This document shows positions 1-8,911 of a stretch of DNA of 64,000 nt, in pieces. This stretch comes from Verrucomicrobiota bacterium (GTDB lineage Bacteria; Verrucomicrobiota; Verrucomicrobiae; Limisphaerales; UBA11358): the NCBI GenBank assembly GCA_014860005.1, contig JACZKP010000004.1, positions 22,248-86,247 on the forward strand. The letters are read 5' to 3'. Within the stretch, counting starts at the first letter, position 1. Every line of letters starts with the position of its first letter. The translations under genes and the position numbers were made by a program. A model generated the notes under the pieces. That model saw only the letters and a list, made by a program, of their open reading frames with translations, was not told the DNA's origin and did not search any database.

Positions 1-1212
1 GGCGAACTGGCGCGCACCATCAGTCAAGTGGACAGCATCGAAAGCGCGCGCGTCATGATCGTCATGCCGGAGAACCGGCTGCTGGTGGATAATCGCAAAC
101 AGCCGACGGCTTCGGTGTTCGTCCGCGTTCACGGCAGCGGAACGTTGCCGCCGTCGAACGTCAACGCCATCCGTTTCCTGGTCGCCAACGCGGTCGAAGG
201 GTTGACCGTGAATCACGTCAGCGTGGTGGACAACCAGGGGAACGTCCTCTCCGACAACTCCGAGCATGATTCCGTGGCGGGCCTGACGACGACGCAACTC
301 ACCGCGCGCCGCAACCTCGAACAATACTTCTCCCGCAAAGCCGAAGACCTGCTCGACAAAGTGCTGGGTCCGGGACAATCCGTCGTGCGCGTCTCCGCCG
401 ACATCAGCTTCGACTCCCTGAGCCGGGTGGAGGAGAAGTACGATCCGGAAGGCCAGGTGTTGCGCATCTCCACCATCAACGATGAAGACGTGGATTCCGC
501 CACCACCACCGCGAATGGCGGCGCGCCAGGTGTGGTGATTAATTCCCAGACGGAGACCAACGCTGCGGCTGCCGCCTCACCCTCCAACAGCAATCGAACC
601 CGCAAGAAAGTCACCAACAATCAATACGAGATCAACAAAACCGTCAGCAACATCCTGCAAACCCCGGGCGACTTGAAGCGTCTCTCCGCAGCGGTCTTCA
701 TCGCGGCCAAAGTCACCGGTTCCGTCACCAACCGGGTCGTCACGCCGCGCACGCCCGAGGAGATGCAGAAGATTCAGCGCATTGTGCAGAGCGCGCTCGG
801 CATCCAGGAGGGCGGGGACGCGCTCCGGCAGGACGAAATCGTCGTTGAGGAGATGCCGTTCAACGACCAGCCTGCCTTTGAGATCGCGCAGCAATTTGAC
901 CAGCAGCAGCAACAACAATTCTGGTGGGACCTGGCAAAGAATTCCGTTTATCCCGCGCTGGCGCTGGGCATCCTGCTGTTCTTCTGGCGCACCTTCAAGC
1001 GGACTCCGGCCGACAATATTCCCCTCGGCATTCCCATTGGCAGCTTATCTGGCAATGGCCGGTCCAATGGCAATGGGCATGGGCATCCGGACATTCATCG
1101 CGGCGAACCCGCCACGTTGACGGTGGAAGTGCTGAATCAACTTATCCGCGAGAATCCGGGCAACATGACTCAGGCCGTCCGTTCCTGGATGGCTGGAGAA
1201 AAAGGGAGATAA
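1..1212 (+). CDS. fliF: Flagellar MS-ring protein FliF, C-terminal part (5' end outside window)
   Basis: FliF forms the inner-membrane MS ring on which the rotor and export gate are built. The frame is open from base 1, so the true start lies upstream. The visible part holds the ring-building periplasmic region (RMVM-like SARVMIVMPE near the start, then a variable Asn/Ser/Ala-rich stretch around bases 500-620), a Gln-rich segment at about 895-920, one hydrophobic membrane helix at about 930-990, and a cytoplasmic tail that in this family binds FliG. fliG follows after 6 bases, as in most flagellar clusters. The family call is secure; only the length is unknown. Confidence 0.95.
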   Translation, partial: GELARTISQVDSIESARVMIVMPENRLLVDNRKQPTASVFVRVHGSGTLPPSNVNAIRFLVANAVEGLTVNHVSVVDNQGNVLSDNSEHDSVAGLTTTQLTARRNLEQYFSRKAEDLLDKVLGPGQSVVRVSADISFDSLSRVEEKYDPEGQVLRISTINDEDVDSATTTANGGAPGVVINSQTETNAAAAASPSNSNRTRKKVTNNQYEINKTVSNILQTPGDLKRLSAAVFIAAKVTGSVTNRVVTPRTPEEMQKIQRIVQSALGIQEGGDALRQDEIVVEEMPFNDQPAFEIAQQFDQQQQQQFWWDLAKNSVYPALALGILLFFWRTFKRTPADNIPLGIPIGSLSGNGRSNGNGHGHPDIHRGEPATLTVEVLNQLIRENPGNMTQAVRSWMAGEKGR

Positions 1213-1218
1213 ACCGCG

Positions 1219-2268
1219 ATGGCCACCGCTGACACCACTCAATCCCCACCGGACGGCGCCAACCTCACGCGCTTGCAGAAACTCGCCGCGCTCATGTTAA
1301 TGCTCGGCCCGGAAGGCGCCGCACAAATTCTTAATAGTTTTGACGAAAAGGAACTGGAGGCGGTCGCGGGGGAAATGGCCCGGCTCCAATCGGTCAGCCA
1401 GGAACTCCAGCGCGAAGTCTTGCGGGAATTTTCCCAGATTGCAGTCCAGGCGGGGACCTCGATCAACGGCGGGACCGACTTGGTCCGCACCACTCTCGAA
1501 AAAGCCGTCGGGCAGTCCAAGGCCTCCGCCATCGTGAGCCGGGTAGCAGGCGACGCCGCCCCCGCAGCCGTCCTGCGCCCGCTTATCGAGGCCGATCCAC
1601 GGGAACTGTTCAATCTTGTCCGCTCGGAGCAGCCGCAAACCATCGCCCTGCTGGTCAGTCATCTGCCGCCGGCCAGGGCTTCCGAGTTGCTGAATTTCTG
1701 TTCTCCTGAATTCCGCGAGCAGGTGGTGGAACGCCTCGCGACCCTGTCCCCGACACCCATCGAAGTCGTCGAAAAAATCGTGGCCGTACTCAGCCGCCGC
1801 CTCGCCGCAAAACCCACCCGGCCATTCAGCCGCAGTGGGGGGCTGAAATCCGCCGCCACCTTGCTGAACACCCTGGGCCGCGACGTGAGCCGAACGGTGC
1901 TGACTTCCATTGAGGAGCGCAATCCCGACCTGGGCAAAGCGATCCGCCAAAAAATGTTCACGTTTGACGATCTGTCACGCTTGCAGGTGTCGGAACTGCA
2001 AAAACTATTGCGCGAAGTGGACACCCGCGATCTGGCCATCGCGCTCAAAAAGGCCAGCGAGCCGCTCAAGGCCGCCCTGCTCAATTGCATCTCCAAGCGG
2101 GCCGCCGAAACCGTGCGCGAGGAAATGAGTTTCCTCGGCTCGGTGAAACTGCGCGATGTCGAGGGCGCCCAGAACCGCATTGTGGAAGTCGTCCGCCGGC
2201 TGGAGAGCGAAGGTGAAATTGAACTCAACGCGGAAGAGGAATCCAACACCGATGAAGTCATGGCATGA
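1219..2268 (+). CDS. fliG: Flagellar motor switch protein FliG
   Basis: FliG is the rotor protein that couples MotA to the C-ring. The 349-residue length is normal. The N-terminal FliF-binding part has the LMLMLGPEGAAQIL motif, and the C-terminal torque domain carries the charged signature LLREVDTRDLAIALKKAS followed by SKRAAE and RDVEGAQNRIVEVVRRLE. The start ATG is 6 bases after the fliF stop. The 3' end overlaps fliH by 17 bases, which suggests translational coupling within the fliFGHIJ unit. Confidence 0.97.
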   Translation: MATADTTQSPPDGANLTRLQKLAALMLMLGPEGAAQILNSFDEKELEAVAGEMARLQSVSQELQREVLREFSQIAVQAGTSINGGTDLVRTTLEKAVGQSKASAIVSRVAGDAAPAAVLRPLIEADPRELFNLVRSEQPQTIALLVSHLPPARASELLNFCSPEFREQVVERLATLSPTPIEVVEKIVAVLSRRLAAKPTRPFSRSGGLKSAATLLNTLGRDVSRTVLTSIEERNPDLGKAIRQKMFTFDDLSRLQVSELQKLLREVDTRDLAIALKKASEPLKAALLNCISKRAAETVREEMSFLGSVKLRDVEGAQNRIVEVVRRLESEGEIELNAEEESNTDEVMA

Positions 2269-2848
2269 CACCGTCCCCTTTGGCCAGCCCTTGAAAGATG
2301 CGCGGGTGACCGTGGCGCCCCATGCCAGCGCGCTCGAAATCCGCATCCAGGAGCGGGAACAAGTCGCTTTCGAGCGGGGACGCCGTGAGGGTGAGAAAGC
2401 CTTGAGCGAGCAACTCCTCCGGCAGCGTTCGGAATTGATTGAGCTGCAAAATGGCGTGCTTAACACGCTGCGGCAAGCCGTGTCCCAAGTAACGCGTGAA
2501 TGTGAAGGCGCCATGGTGGCGCTGACGTTGGAGATTGCCGGCAAGCTGGTGGCCGATATTCCCCTTTCCAGCGAAATGGTCGAGGCAGCGGTACGTGAAG
2601 CCCTTGCCCATGTGGAACAACAGGGCCGCCTGACCGTGTCGTTGAATCCGATGGACTTTGAACTGCTCCAGCAAGCCAATGCGCCGATCCTCCTCACGGA
2701 CGTGGGTGGCGAGCGGTTGCGCTTCCAGACCTCGCCCAAAGTGTCCCGCGGCGGCTGCTTGGTGCAAACCAACTTCGGCGTGGTGGATGCCCGCCGCGAA
2801 ACGAAATTTGAAGCCTTGAAACAGTCCCTGGCCAGTTCATGCAACTAA
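2252..2848 (+). CDS. fliH: Flagellar assembly protein FliH (ATPase regulator)
   Basis: FliH is the peripheral stalk-like regulator of the FliI export ATPase. I chose the ATG at 2252 (protein starts MKSWHDTVPFG), which overlaps the end of fliG. The frame is open further upstream, but that part reads the fliG region in the wrong frame. The roughly 198-residue protein has a charged coiled-coil segment (EREQVAFERGRREGEKAL) followed by a C-terminal domain like the ATP-synthase E/delta subunit, with the VSRGGCLVQTNFGVVDAR signature typical of FliH and SctL. It overlaps fliI by 10 bases. Position between fliG and fliI supports the call. Confidence 0.9.
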   Translation: MKSWHDTVPFGQPLKDARVTVAPHASALEIRIQEREQVAFERGRREGEKALSEQLLRQRSELIELQNGVLNTLRQAVSQVTRECEGAMVALTLEIAGKLVADIPLSSEMVEAAVREALAHVEQQGRLTVSLNPMDFELLQQANAPILLTDVGGERLRFQTSPKVSRGGCLVQTNFGVVDARRETKFEALKQSLASSCN

Positions 2849-4179
2849 ATCCACAAATATCCCGTTCCGGAAACCGGCTCGCCCGTGCCTTCCAGCAGAC
2901 TCGTGAAGCCTGCGTGATCGAGAACCGGGGCCGGGTGGTGCAACTCATCGGATTGGTCATCGAATCCGAAGGCCCGCTCGCGGCTGTGGGCGAGGTTTGC
3001 CGCATCGAGTCGGCACGCAATGACGAGGTCACCTTGGCGGAGGTGGTGGGATTCCGAAATCACCACGTGCTGTTGATGCCTTTAGGCGAAGTGCGCGGCA
3101 TTCATCCCGGCAGCGAAGTGATTGCGCTCGGTTCACCGTTGCGGGTGCTGGTGGGAGAGGGTCTAAAGGGGCGCGTGATTGACAGTCTCGGCCGACCGCT
3201 GGACGCGCTGGGGCCGCTGGCGGCGGATCGGCAGGTCAGCGCCAATTTTCTGCCGCCGCATCCGCTCAAGCGCCAGCGAATCCAGCAGGTGTTTCAGACG
3301 GGCGTGAAAGCGGTTGACACCCTCATGCCCTGCGGCCGCGGGCAACGGCTCGGCATCTTTGCGGGCAGCGGCGTGGGTAAATCCACGCTGCTCGGCATGA
3401 TCGCCAGTCGCGCGGAGGCGGACGTGAACGTCATCGCGCTCATCGGCGAGCGCGGACGCGAGGTGCGCGAGTTTATCGAAAAAGACCTGGATGAAGCCGG
3501 GCGGCGGAAGTCGGTGGTCATTGTGGCCACCTCCAACGAACCAGCGCTCGCGCGGGTAAAAGGCGCGTTCGCCGCCATGGCCATCGCCGAACATTTCCGC
3601 GATCAGGGCCAGAATGTGTTGCTGATGATGGATTCGGTGACGCGCTTCGCGATGGCGCAACGCGAGATCGGCCTGGCCGTCGGCGAACCTCCGGCCACGC
3701 GCGGTTACACGCCCTCGGTTTTTTCGCTGCTGCCGCAGTTGCTCGAACGGGCCGGCACCGGCGAGCAAGGCTCGATCACCGGGTTGTTCACTGTGCTGGT
3801 CGAGCAGGATGACATGAACGATCCCATTGCCGACGCGGTACGTTCCATCCTGGACGGTCACGTTGTGCTATCGCGGGAACTGGCGACGCAGAATCAATAT
3901 CCCGCGATTGACGTCCTCGAAAGCGTCAGCCGGCTGGTGCGCGATCTCTGCGCCGCGGATCAACTCGAACTGGCGGGCCAGGTGCGCGAAGCGCTGGCGC
4001 TGTATCGGCGGAATCAAGATTTGATCAACATCGGCGCGTATCCGGCGGGCAGCAACGCCGCCATTGACCAGGCCATCCGGTTGCATGAACCGCTGAAACG
4101 TTTTCTGCGCCAGTCCACCGGCGAAGGATTTTCCGCCGACGAAAGCTGGCGGCTATTGGCGCAAGCCATGAAGCCATGA
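2839..4179 (+). CDS. fliI: Flagellum-specific export ATPase FliI
   Basis: FliI is the ATPase of the flagellar type III export apparatus and resembles the F1 beta subunit. The 446-residue length is normal. The Walker A motif FAGSGVGKSTLLG lies near residue 175, the Walker B region reads VLLMMDSVTRFAMAQREI, and the conserved GEPPATRGYTPSVFSLLPQL segment follows. The start ATG at 2839 lies within the last codons of fliH, so the two are probably translationally coupled. No unusual residues were seen. Confidence 0.97.
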   Translation: MQLNPQISRSGNRLARAFQQTREACVIENRGRVVQLIGLVIESEGPLAAVGEVCRIESARNDEVTLAEVVGFRNHHVLLMPLGEVRGIHPGSEVIALGSPLRVLVGEGLKGRVIDSLGRPLDALGPLAADRQVSANFLPPHPLKRQRIQQVFQTGVKAVDTLMPCGRGQRLGIFAGSGVGKSTLLGMIASRAEADVNVIALIGERGREVREFIEKDLDEAGRRKSVVIVATSNEPALARVKGAFAAMAIAEHFRDQGQNVLLMMDSVTRFAMAQREIGLAVGEPPATRGYTPSVFSLLPQLLERAGTGEQGSITGLFTVLVEQDDMNDPIADAVRSILDGHVVLSRELATQNQYPAIDVLESVSRLVRDLCAADQLELAGQVREALALYRRNQDLINIGAYPAGSNAAIDQAIRLHEPLKRFLRQSTGEGFSADESWRLLAQAMKP

Positions 4180-4192
4180 TCCCAACCAACCC

Positions 4193-4666
4193 ATGAAGTC
4201 GTTTCGATTCACCTTGGAAGCCGTGGCCACCGTCCGCAAACGGGCGGAAGGCAACGCGCTTGAGTCCTACGCGCAGGCGCTGCTGTTCAGGCGGCGGGCG
4301 GTGACGGATTTGGAAGCCACCTTGCAGGAGTTGGAAACCGCTTGGGCAAGTTTGCGCAACGCACTGGCCGCTGGTTGCTCCGCCGCTCGCATGGCGCAAC
4401 TGCGGAGTCACAGCCAGGCACTCGAGGCAACGCGCGAATCCCGCCGCTTCGCTTTGCAGCAGGCGGAGCGCGCCGTAAACCAGACCCTGCAACAGATGCT
4501 GGCGGCGCGACAGCAACGTGAGGTGGTGGACAAATTCCGCGGGCAACAGCGGGGACGCCACGAACGCGCGCTGGCGCGCGAAACGCAAAAGTTTCTCGAC
4601 GAACTCGCCACGCAACGAACCACGCCGGCACTGGCCTGGAGAACCATCAACGATCCGCTGGCATGA
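4193..4666 (+). CDS. fliJ: Flagellar export protein FliJ
   Basis: FliJ is the coiled-coil central stalk of the export ATPase and escorts chaperones. The product is 157 residues, almost entirely predicted coiled coil, rich in Arg, Gln, Glu and Ala. It begins MKSFRFTLEAVATVRKRAE, the usual FliJ N-terminus (F.Fxlxxvlxlr). It sits directly after fliI and its stop overlaps the next start by 4 bases. Sequence conservation in FliJ is low, so the call rests on the N-terminal pattern and on gene order. Confidence 0.88.
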   Translation: MKSFRFTLEAVATVRKRAEGNALESYAQALLFRRRAVTDLEATLQELETAWASLRNALAAGCSAARMAQLRSHSQALEATRESRRFALQQAERAVNQTLQQMLAARQQREVVDKFRGQQRGRHERALARETQKFLDELATQRTTPALAWRTINDPLA

Positions 4667-5265
4667 TCAAACTGCTGCAATCAATCTGGACCACCTCCTT
4701 TGTTGGCGCGCTGCTGTTTTGGGGGACGGTAGTCATGTTGTGGCAGGCGCCAATTGTGGTGCCGAGCCAGGCCAATCCGGACGCCGCCATCGTTCACGGC
4801 GACGCGGCCTCCTGGAATTTCCACAATCCAGAAGTGGATCTGCTCATCACGGAGCTCAAGCTCGAAAGAGAACGTCTGGCGAAACGCACAGTGGAGTTAA
4901 ATGAACTTGCCGAACGCCTCCAGGCTGAACGCCTTGAGCTCAATCAGGTGACACAGATGGTCAACCAGTTGCAGGTGGAATTTGACCTCAACGTAGTGCG
5001 TGTGACGACCGAGGAGGCGGCCAATGTGAAACGACTGGCGCGCACCTACGCGGCCATGTCTCCCGAAGGGGCGGCCGCCATCCTCAAGCAACTGGATGAA
5101 ACCACGCTGGTGAAAATTCTCGCTAACATGAAGGAGTCCGAAATCGCACTGCTCCTGGAGGCCATTGGCCGGCAGAGCGAGGCCGAAGCCCGGCGGGTGG
5201 CGGGTATTTCCGAACGCCTGCGGCTGTCGCTGCCCAATCCCAAAGAGGTGAAACGCAGACCATGA
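4663..5265 (+). CDS. MotE-like flagellar protein with MgtE N-terminal-type domain
   Basis: The 200-residue protein has an N-terminal membrane helix (about residues 8-27), a long coiled coil (about 50-110), and a C-terminal helical domain with TYAAMSPEGAAAILKQLD and ILANMKESEIALLLEAI. That domain is the MgtE-intracellular-N type also seen in the FliG middle region and in MotE, a periplasmic chaperone of MotC in alphaproteobacteria. Genes of this type commonly lie between fliJ and fliK. It overlaps fliJ and fliK by 4 bases each. A role in motor or rod assembly at the inner membrane is inferred, not shown. Confidence 0.75.
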   Translation: MIKLLQSIWTTSFVGALLFWGTVVMLWQAPIVVPSQANPDAAIVHGDAASWNFHNPEVDLLITELKLERERLAKRTVELNELAERLQAERLELNQVTQMVNQLQVEFDLNVVRVTTEEAANVKRLARTYAAMSPEGAAAILKQLDETTLVKILANMKESEIALLLEAIGRQSEAEARRVAGISERLRLSLPNPKEVKRRP

Positions 5266-6737
5266 ACTTGCTGACTTCCATGAACCCGCCCCATGCCCGG
5301 CCGGCGTCGTCCGCTGCCGCATCGGCGGACATTCCCAAAAATATCGGAAAGCCTGCGGCAAAATCATTTAGATCCGTCCTGGATCGGACCGCTGATCAAT
5401 CACTGGATCGGGCGAGCGCGCGACCGCGCAGCGGGCGAGCCAGCCCCTCAGGCGACAGCGCCGATCGGGATTCGCGAGTCGGCCTGAGACCGATGCGTGA
5501 AGAATTCAGTAAAGCACGCGTGACACCGCGGGAGGACATTGCGGTCGGGTACGTTGTTCCTGCGCTGCCGCTGCCCGCGCCGACCATGGAGGGCTTGGCA
5601 CCACGGCAAAGCCCGCGTCGTGCGCTGCCGGTGCCGCAATCCGAACGTAGTCCAGGGCCTGCTTTGCTTTTCACGCCGCTGAGGGTTCAACAGTTGCCTG
5701 TGGAGGAAACAGCGGGCGCACGAACTTCAATCCCTTCAGCGCCAGTTGAGAAGAGTGCGCCGGCCATCCTTCACAAGCCGGCAACCAACACCACGGCAAA
5801 CTCCAGCCGGGATTCTGACCCCGCAGATCAATTGATGGCCGACGACGCAACGGAGTCTCCGGAACTCTCATCTCTTGAAGAAATGACGGAGCGATTCGCG
5901 CCCACGTCTGAACCCAATGCAACTCCACACACCAACGCCAGAACGATATTGCGCGCGTCGGCGTCGGCTGAAAGCAGTGAGGCTGCGGTCGTAAGCAACG
6001 AACTGCTGCTGGACGGAGATGTCCGTGGCACAACCGGTGCTCAACAAGATCAGACGATGAAAAACGCTGTCAAACAGAACGAAATTGCCGCCTCTGCCAA
6101 GCAACTGTTGCCGGAAGCGCAGGATGTTGCGTTTCGCTCCGTCCAGACCGAAGCCGGCCTTGCACGACGAGAGAATATCGTGGATTCACTTTCCGCTGAC
6201 ACCCTCGTCAACTCCGCAAACTTGCGCGGATTGCCGACACCGGCAGATGCAGAAGCATTGTCAACCGGCGATGGGTTTGCGGCCCGGCTCTCCCCGATGG
6301 GGCGCATGGCTGAGGTGGTTGCCCGCGAGGTGTGGATGTTCAAACAAACCGCCAGCGACACGGTCGAAGTGATATTGACGCCGGACCAGCACACACAGAT
6401 TTCACTCCGTTTACAGTGGCGGGATGGCGCGGTGGAGGCACAGGCGCGCTGCCAGCAGGGCGACTTTCACGCTTTCCGCGCGCAGTGGCCGGCATTGCAG
6501 GAGGCCCTCGCGCATCAAGGCGTGCGATTGGCAGCATTGACCCCCGCAACGCACACGGGTTTGGCAGGATGGTTCGGTTCATCTGGTTTTGGCCAGTCGG
6601 CCAACGGCGGTTCACCGCATCACGAGACTTCCTCCGCGTGGACCGAGTTGCCGCCGATCATGATCCCGGAGAAGTCAAGCGCCACACCACTTAGGGCGCC
6701 GTACTCCGCGCATCGCCTCCTTGAATCCTGGGCTTAA
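5262..6737 (+). CDS. fliK: Flagellar hook-length control protein FliK
   Basis: FliK is secreted during hook growth and triggers the export switch through FlhB. The 491-residue protein is mostly low-complexity, Ala, Ser, Thr and Pro rich, and probably disordered. A C-terminal FliK domain at about residues 350-440 contains [37 protein letters not shown] and related positions. The ATG at 5262 overlaps the previous gene by 4 bases; a second ATG at 5280 is a possible start. Position just before flgD agrees with the usual fliK-flgD order. The disordered ruler part cannot be aligned by eye. Confidence 0.85.
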   Translation: MNLLTSMNPPHARPASSAAASADIPKNIGKPAAKSFRSVLDRTADQSLDRASARPRSGRASPSGDSADRDSRVGLRPMREEFSKARVTPREDIAVGYVVPALPLPAPTMEGLAPRQSPRRALPVPQSERSPGPALLFTPLRVQQLPVEETAGARTSIPSAPVEKSAPAILHKPATNTTANSSRDSDPADQLMADDATESPELSSLEEMTERFAPTSEPNATPHTNARTILRASASAESSEAAVVSNELLLDGDVRGTTGAQQDQTMKNAVKQNEIAASAKQLLPEAQDVAFRSVQTEAGLARRENIVDSLSADTLVNSANLRGLPTPADAEALSTGDGFAARLSPMGRMAEVVAREVWMFKQTASDTVEVILTPDQHTQISLRLQWRDGAVEAQARCQQGDFHAFRAQWPALQEALAHQGVRLAALTPATHTGLAGWFGSSGFGQSANGGSPHHETSSAWTELPPIMIPEKSSATPLRAPYSAHRLLESWA

Positions 6738-6745
6738 GGACATTT

Positions 6746-7165
6746 ATGGATATCAGTTCCATCAGCAACTATTCGAACGCCACCTACGCCGCGGATCGCG
6801 TCCCGATTCAAACGCTTGGTCAGGCCGACTTTCTCAAACTGCTCGTTACACAAATGACGTCGCAGGATCCGCTTAATCCGCAGAAAGACACTGATTTCAT
6901 TGCCCAGATGGCACAGTTCAGCGCGCTGGAGCAGAGCAAGACGATGCAGCAGGATATCGCCCGGCTGCGCTCGCAGCAGGAACTGCTACAGGCCAGTTCG
7001 CTGCTCGGGCAAACCGTGGAACTCCAGGTCAATTCGGAAATTCGGGCAATCGGCGTCGTCAGCGCGGTGCGGATTGAAGCTGGAACTCCGAAAATTGTTG
7101 TCGGAGAGAACTCGTACGATTTGAGCCAGGTCCTGACAATTGCGCCAACCTTGCCTGAACCGTAA
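6746..7165 (+). CDS. flgD: Flagellar hook-capping protein FlgD (short form)
   Basis: FlgD is the scaffold for hook polymerisation. The product is 139 residues, much shorter than the roughly 230 of enterobacterial FlgD. It keeps the N-terminal signature [20 protein letters not shown] and [13 protein letters not shown], and then a short beta segment with LLGQTVEL and [13 protein letters not shown]. It therefore seems to lack most of the Tudor/FNIII-type C-terminal part. It precedes flgE, the usual order. A gene encoding only a homologue of its last third follows 19 bases later. Confidence 0.93.
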   Translation: MDISSISNYSNATYAADRVPIQTLGQADFLKLLVTQMTSQDPLNPQKDTDFIAQMAQFSALEQSKTMQQDIARLRSQQELLQASSLLGQTVELQVNSEIRAIGVVSAVRIEAGTPKIVVGENSYDLSQVLTIAPTLPEP

Positions 7166-7184
7166 CCTCAACCCAGGAGATTCC

Positions 7185-7433
7185 ATGTATCATTCTTCAC
7201 TCGCATTCAGCAGCCGCCCACCGTTACCTGCGGATGGGTTCAACACCTTGCGTATGAACATGGCCAAGGCCATGATCGGGCAGACCGTGGATTTGATGGC
7301 GGACGCACACCGCATTACCCATGGAATCGTGGCCGGTGTGATCACGGAGGCAGGGATACCAAAACTTGTGGTGGGCCGCAGAGTCTATGATCTAAGCCAG
7401 ATGCTTACGGCCACGCCGACACCCCTCAACTAA
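7185..7433 (+). CDS. Small FlgD C-terminal-domain paralogue
   Basis: The 82-residue protein starts at ATG 7185 with the ribosome site AGGAGA at 7175-7180. Its residues from about 27 on match the end of the preceding FlgD: IGQTVDL against LGQTVEL, EAGIPKLVVG against [10 protein letters not shown], and YDLSQMLTATPT against [12 protein letters not shown]. It lacks the FlgD N-terminal export and capping signature. It looks like a partial tandem duplication kept as a separate gene between flgD and flgE. It may be a hook-cap accessory subunit, but no function can be assigned from sequence alone. Confidence 0.7.
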   Translation: MYHSSLAFSSRPPLPADGFNTLRMNMAKAMIGQTVDLMADAHRITHGIVAGVITEAGIPKLVVGRRVYDLSQMLTATPTPLN

Positions 7434-7455
7434 AACAAATCCAAACTCAATACCT

Positions 7456-8304
7456 ATGCTTCGCTCCCTCAACTCCGGTGTCAGTGGCATCCAACAGTTT
7501 CAGGGCCGGCTGGATGTCATTGGCAACAACATTGCCAACTCCAACACCATTGCCTATAAAACCGCGCGTGCGGATTTTGCCGACGCCTTCAGCCAGACGC
7601 TAAAGGCGTCAAGCACCGGCACCGCCGGCATGCAGATCGGTTCCGGGGTCGCCACGTCCGCGATCAAGAACAATTTCACGCAGGGCGCGCCGACCAGCAC
7701 CGGGGTCAAGACCGATTTGTACATTTCGGGTGAAGGATTCTTCATGGTGCAGGACCCGGTCAGCGGCGTGGAGTACGCCACCCGGGCCGGGGATTTCAAA
7801 GTGGACTCCAGCGGCTATCTGGTCACCAACACCGGCCTCCGCGTGCAAGGGTTCGCCAACTCTGGCCTGGCGACGCGAGGAGACCTGCAAATTGACGGCA
7901 GCGGACGACCCGCAACCTCGGATCCCAACGCCTCGTTCCTGGGTTACAGCATTGATAACGAGGGCCGGATTAACGTGTATCTTTCCGACAACACCGAATT
8001 CGTGCGCGGTCAGGTGTTGCTGCAAACTTTCCGCGATCCGCAGGCGCTGCTCAAGGAGGGCGACAATCTCTACTCCGGTATTAGTGCCGCGGGGCCGCTG
8101 GGCGGCAACGCTTCACCCCAGGCGGAGGCGCCAGGCACCAACGGCCTGGGCCGCGTGCAGGCGGGTGCGCTCGAATTGTCGAATGTGGACCTGGCCAATG
8201 AATTTGCCAGCCTCATTACCACCCAGCGCGGTTTTCAAGCCAGTGCCCGCATCATCACCACCAGCGACGAGGTCCTTCAGGAACTCGTCAACATGAAGCG
8301 TTAA
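7456..8304 (+). CDS. flgE: Flagellar hook protein FlgE (short form)
   Basis: The 282-residue protein has the N-terminal rod/hook motif MLRSLNSGVSGIQQFQ with IGNNIANSNTIAYK, a central GEGFFMV / TRAGDFKVDSSGYLVT block, and a C-terminal SNVDLANEFASLITTQRGFQASARII. These are the D0/D1 signatures of the FlgE/F/G family. Position after flgD favours FlgE over FlgF or FlgG, both of which are encoded elsewhere in this block. It is about 120 residues shorter than the 400-residue enterobacterial FlgE, so the outer hook domains are largely missing. Confidence 0.88.
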   Translation: MLRSLNSGVSGIQQFQGRLDVIGNNIANSNTIAYKTARADFADAFSQTLKASSTGTAGMQIGSGVATSAIKNNFTQGAPTSTGVKTDLYISGEGFFMVQDPVSGVEYATRAGDFKVDSSGYLVTNTGLRVQGFANSGLATRGDLQIDGSGRPATSDPNASFLGYSIDNEGRINVYLSDNTEFVRGQVLLQTFRDPQALLKEGDNLYSGISAAGPLGGNASPQAEAPGTNGLGRVQAGALELSNVDLANEFASLITTQRGFQASARIITTSDEVLQELVNMKR

Positions 8305-8316
8305 CCTGCAAAAGCC

Positions 8317-8904
8317 ATGGCTACGAATCGTATGGATGGTCTCACTGCGGAAAACGGCACGGACCCGGCGTCCGTGAAAGAGGCCGTGACTGCGGTGACT
8401 GCGGTCCCCGGTGGTTTCAAAGCGTGGCTGCCGCTGATCGCCAACGTAATCCTGATGCCGGTACTGGCCTATGTGATGACGGTCTTTGTATTGCTGCCCA
8501 AAATGAATTCCGGCACCCACGCCGGGCAGGAAGCGGGCGAAAGCGTCAGCGCGGGCGATTCCAGCGGGAGTCAGGGCGGGAAGGATGCTTCCGCCAAGAA
8601 CAAGGTCAACGTTCCCTTGAGCAACAAAGTGCTGGTGAATGTGTCCGGGACCATGGGTACACGTTATCTGCTCGCAAACATCACCCTGGTGGGCACCAAA
8701 CCCGACTTGAAAGAGGCGGTGGAAAAGAACGACGCTCAGCTTCGCGACGTGGCTGCCAGCGTATTGGGCAACAAAACGATCACCGATATTGACAAGCCCG
8801 GGGCGCGAAACCTGATCCGCACGGAACTGATTTCAGCCTTCAACAACGTGCTGGGTGGTGGCAGGGTCGTCGAGGTTTTCTTCACCGAATTCGCCATTCA
8901 GTAA
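8317..8904 (+). CDS. fliL: Flagellar basal body-associated protein FliL
   Basis: FliL is a single-pass inner-membrane protein that rings the stator and supports torque. The 195-residue product has a short cytoplasmic N-terminus, one membrane helix at about residues 37-58 (LIANVILMPVLAYVMTVFVL), a Gly/Ser linker, and a C-terminal periplasmic domain containing VGTKPDLKEAVEKNDAQLRD and a RTELISAFNNVLGGGRVVEVFFTEF ending shared with FliL. It lies between flgE and fliM, a common position. The 3' end is 7 bases from fliM. Confidence 0.88.
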   Translation: MATNRMDGLTAENGTDPASVKEAVTAVTAVPGGFKAWLPLIANVILMPVLAYVMTVFVLLPKMNSGTHAGQEAGESVSAGDSSGSQGGKDASAKNKVNVPLSNKVLVNVSGTMGTRYLLANITLVGTKPDLKEAVEKNDAQLRDVAASVLGNKTITDIDKPGARNLIRTELISAFNNVLGGGRVVEVFFTEFAIQ

Positions 8905-8911
8905 CCAAGCC

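Noticed and set aside
5262..6737. Repeats or a CRISPR-like array suspected in the low-complexity middle of fliK
   Set aside because: The sequence is disordered protein coding DNA without regular spacing or identical repeats.
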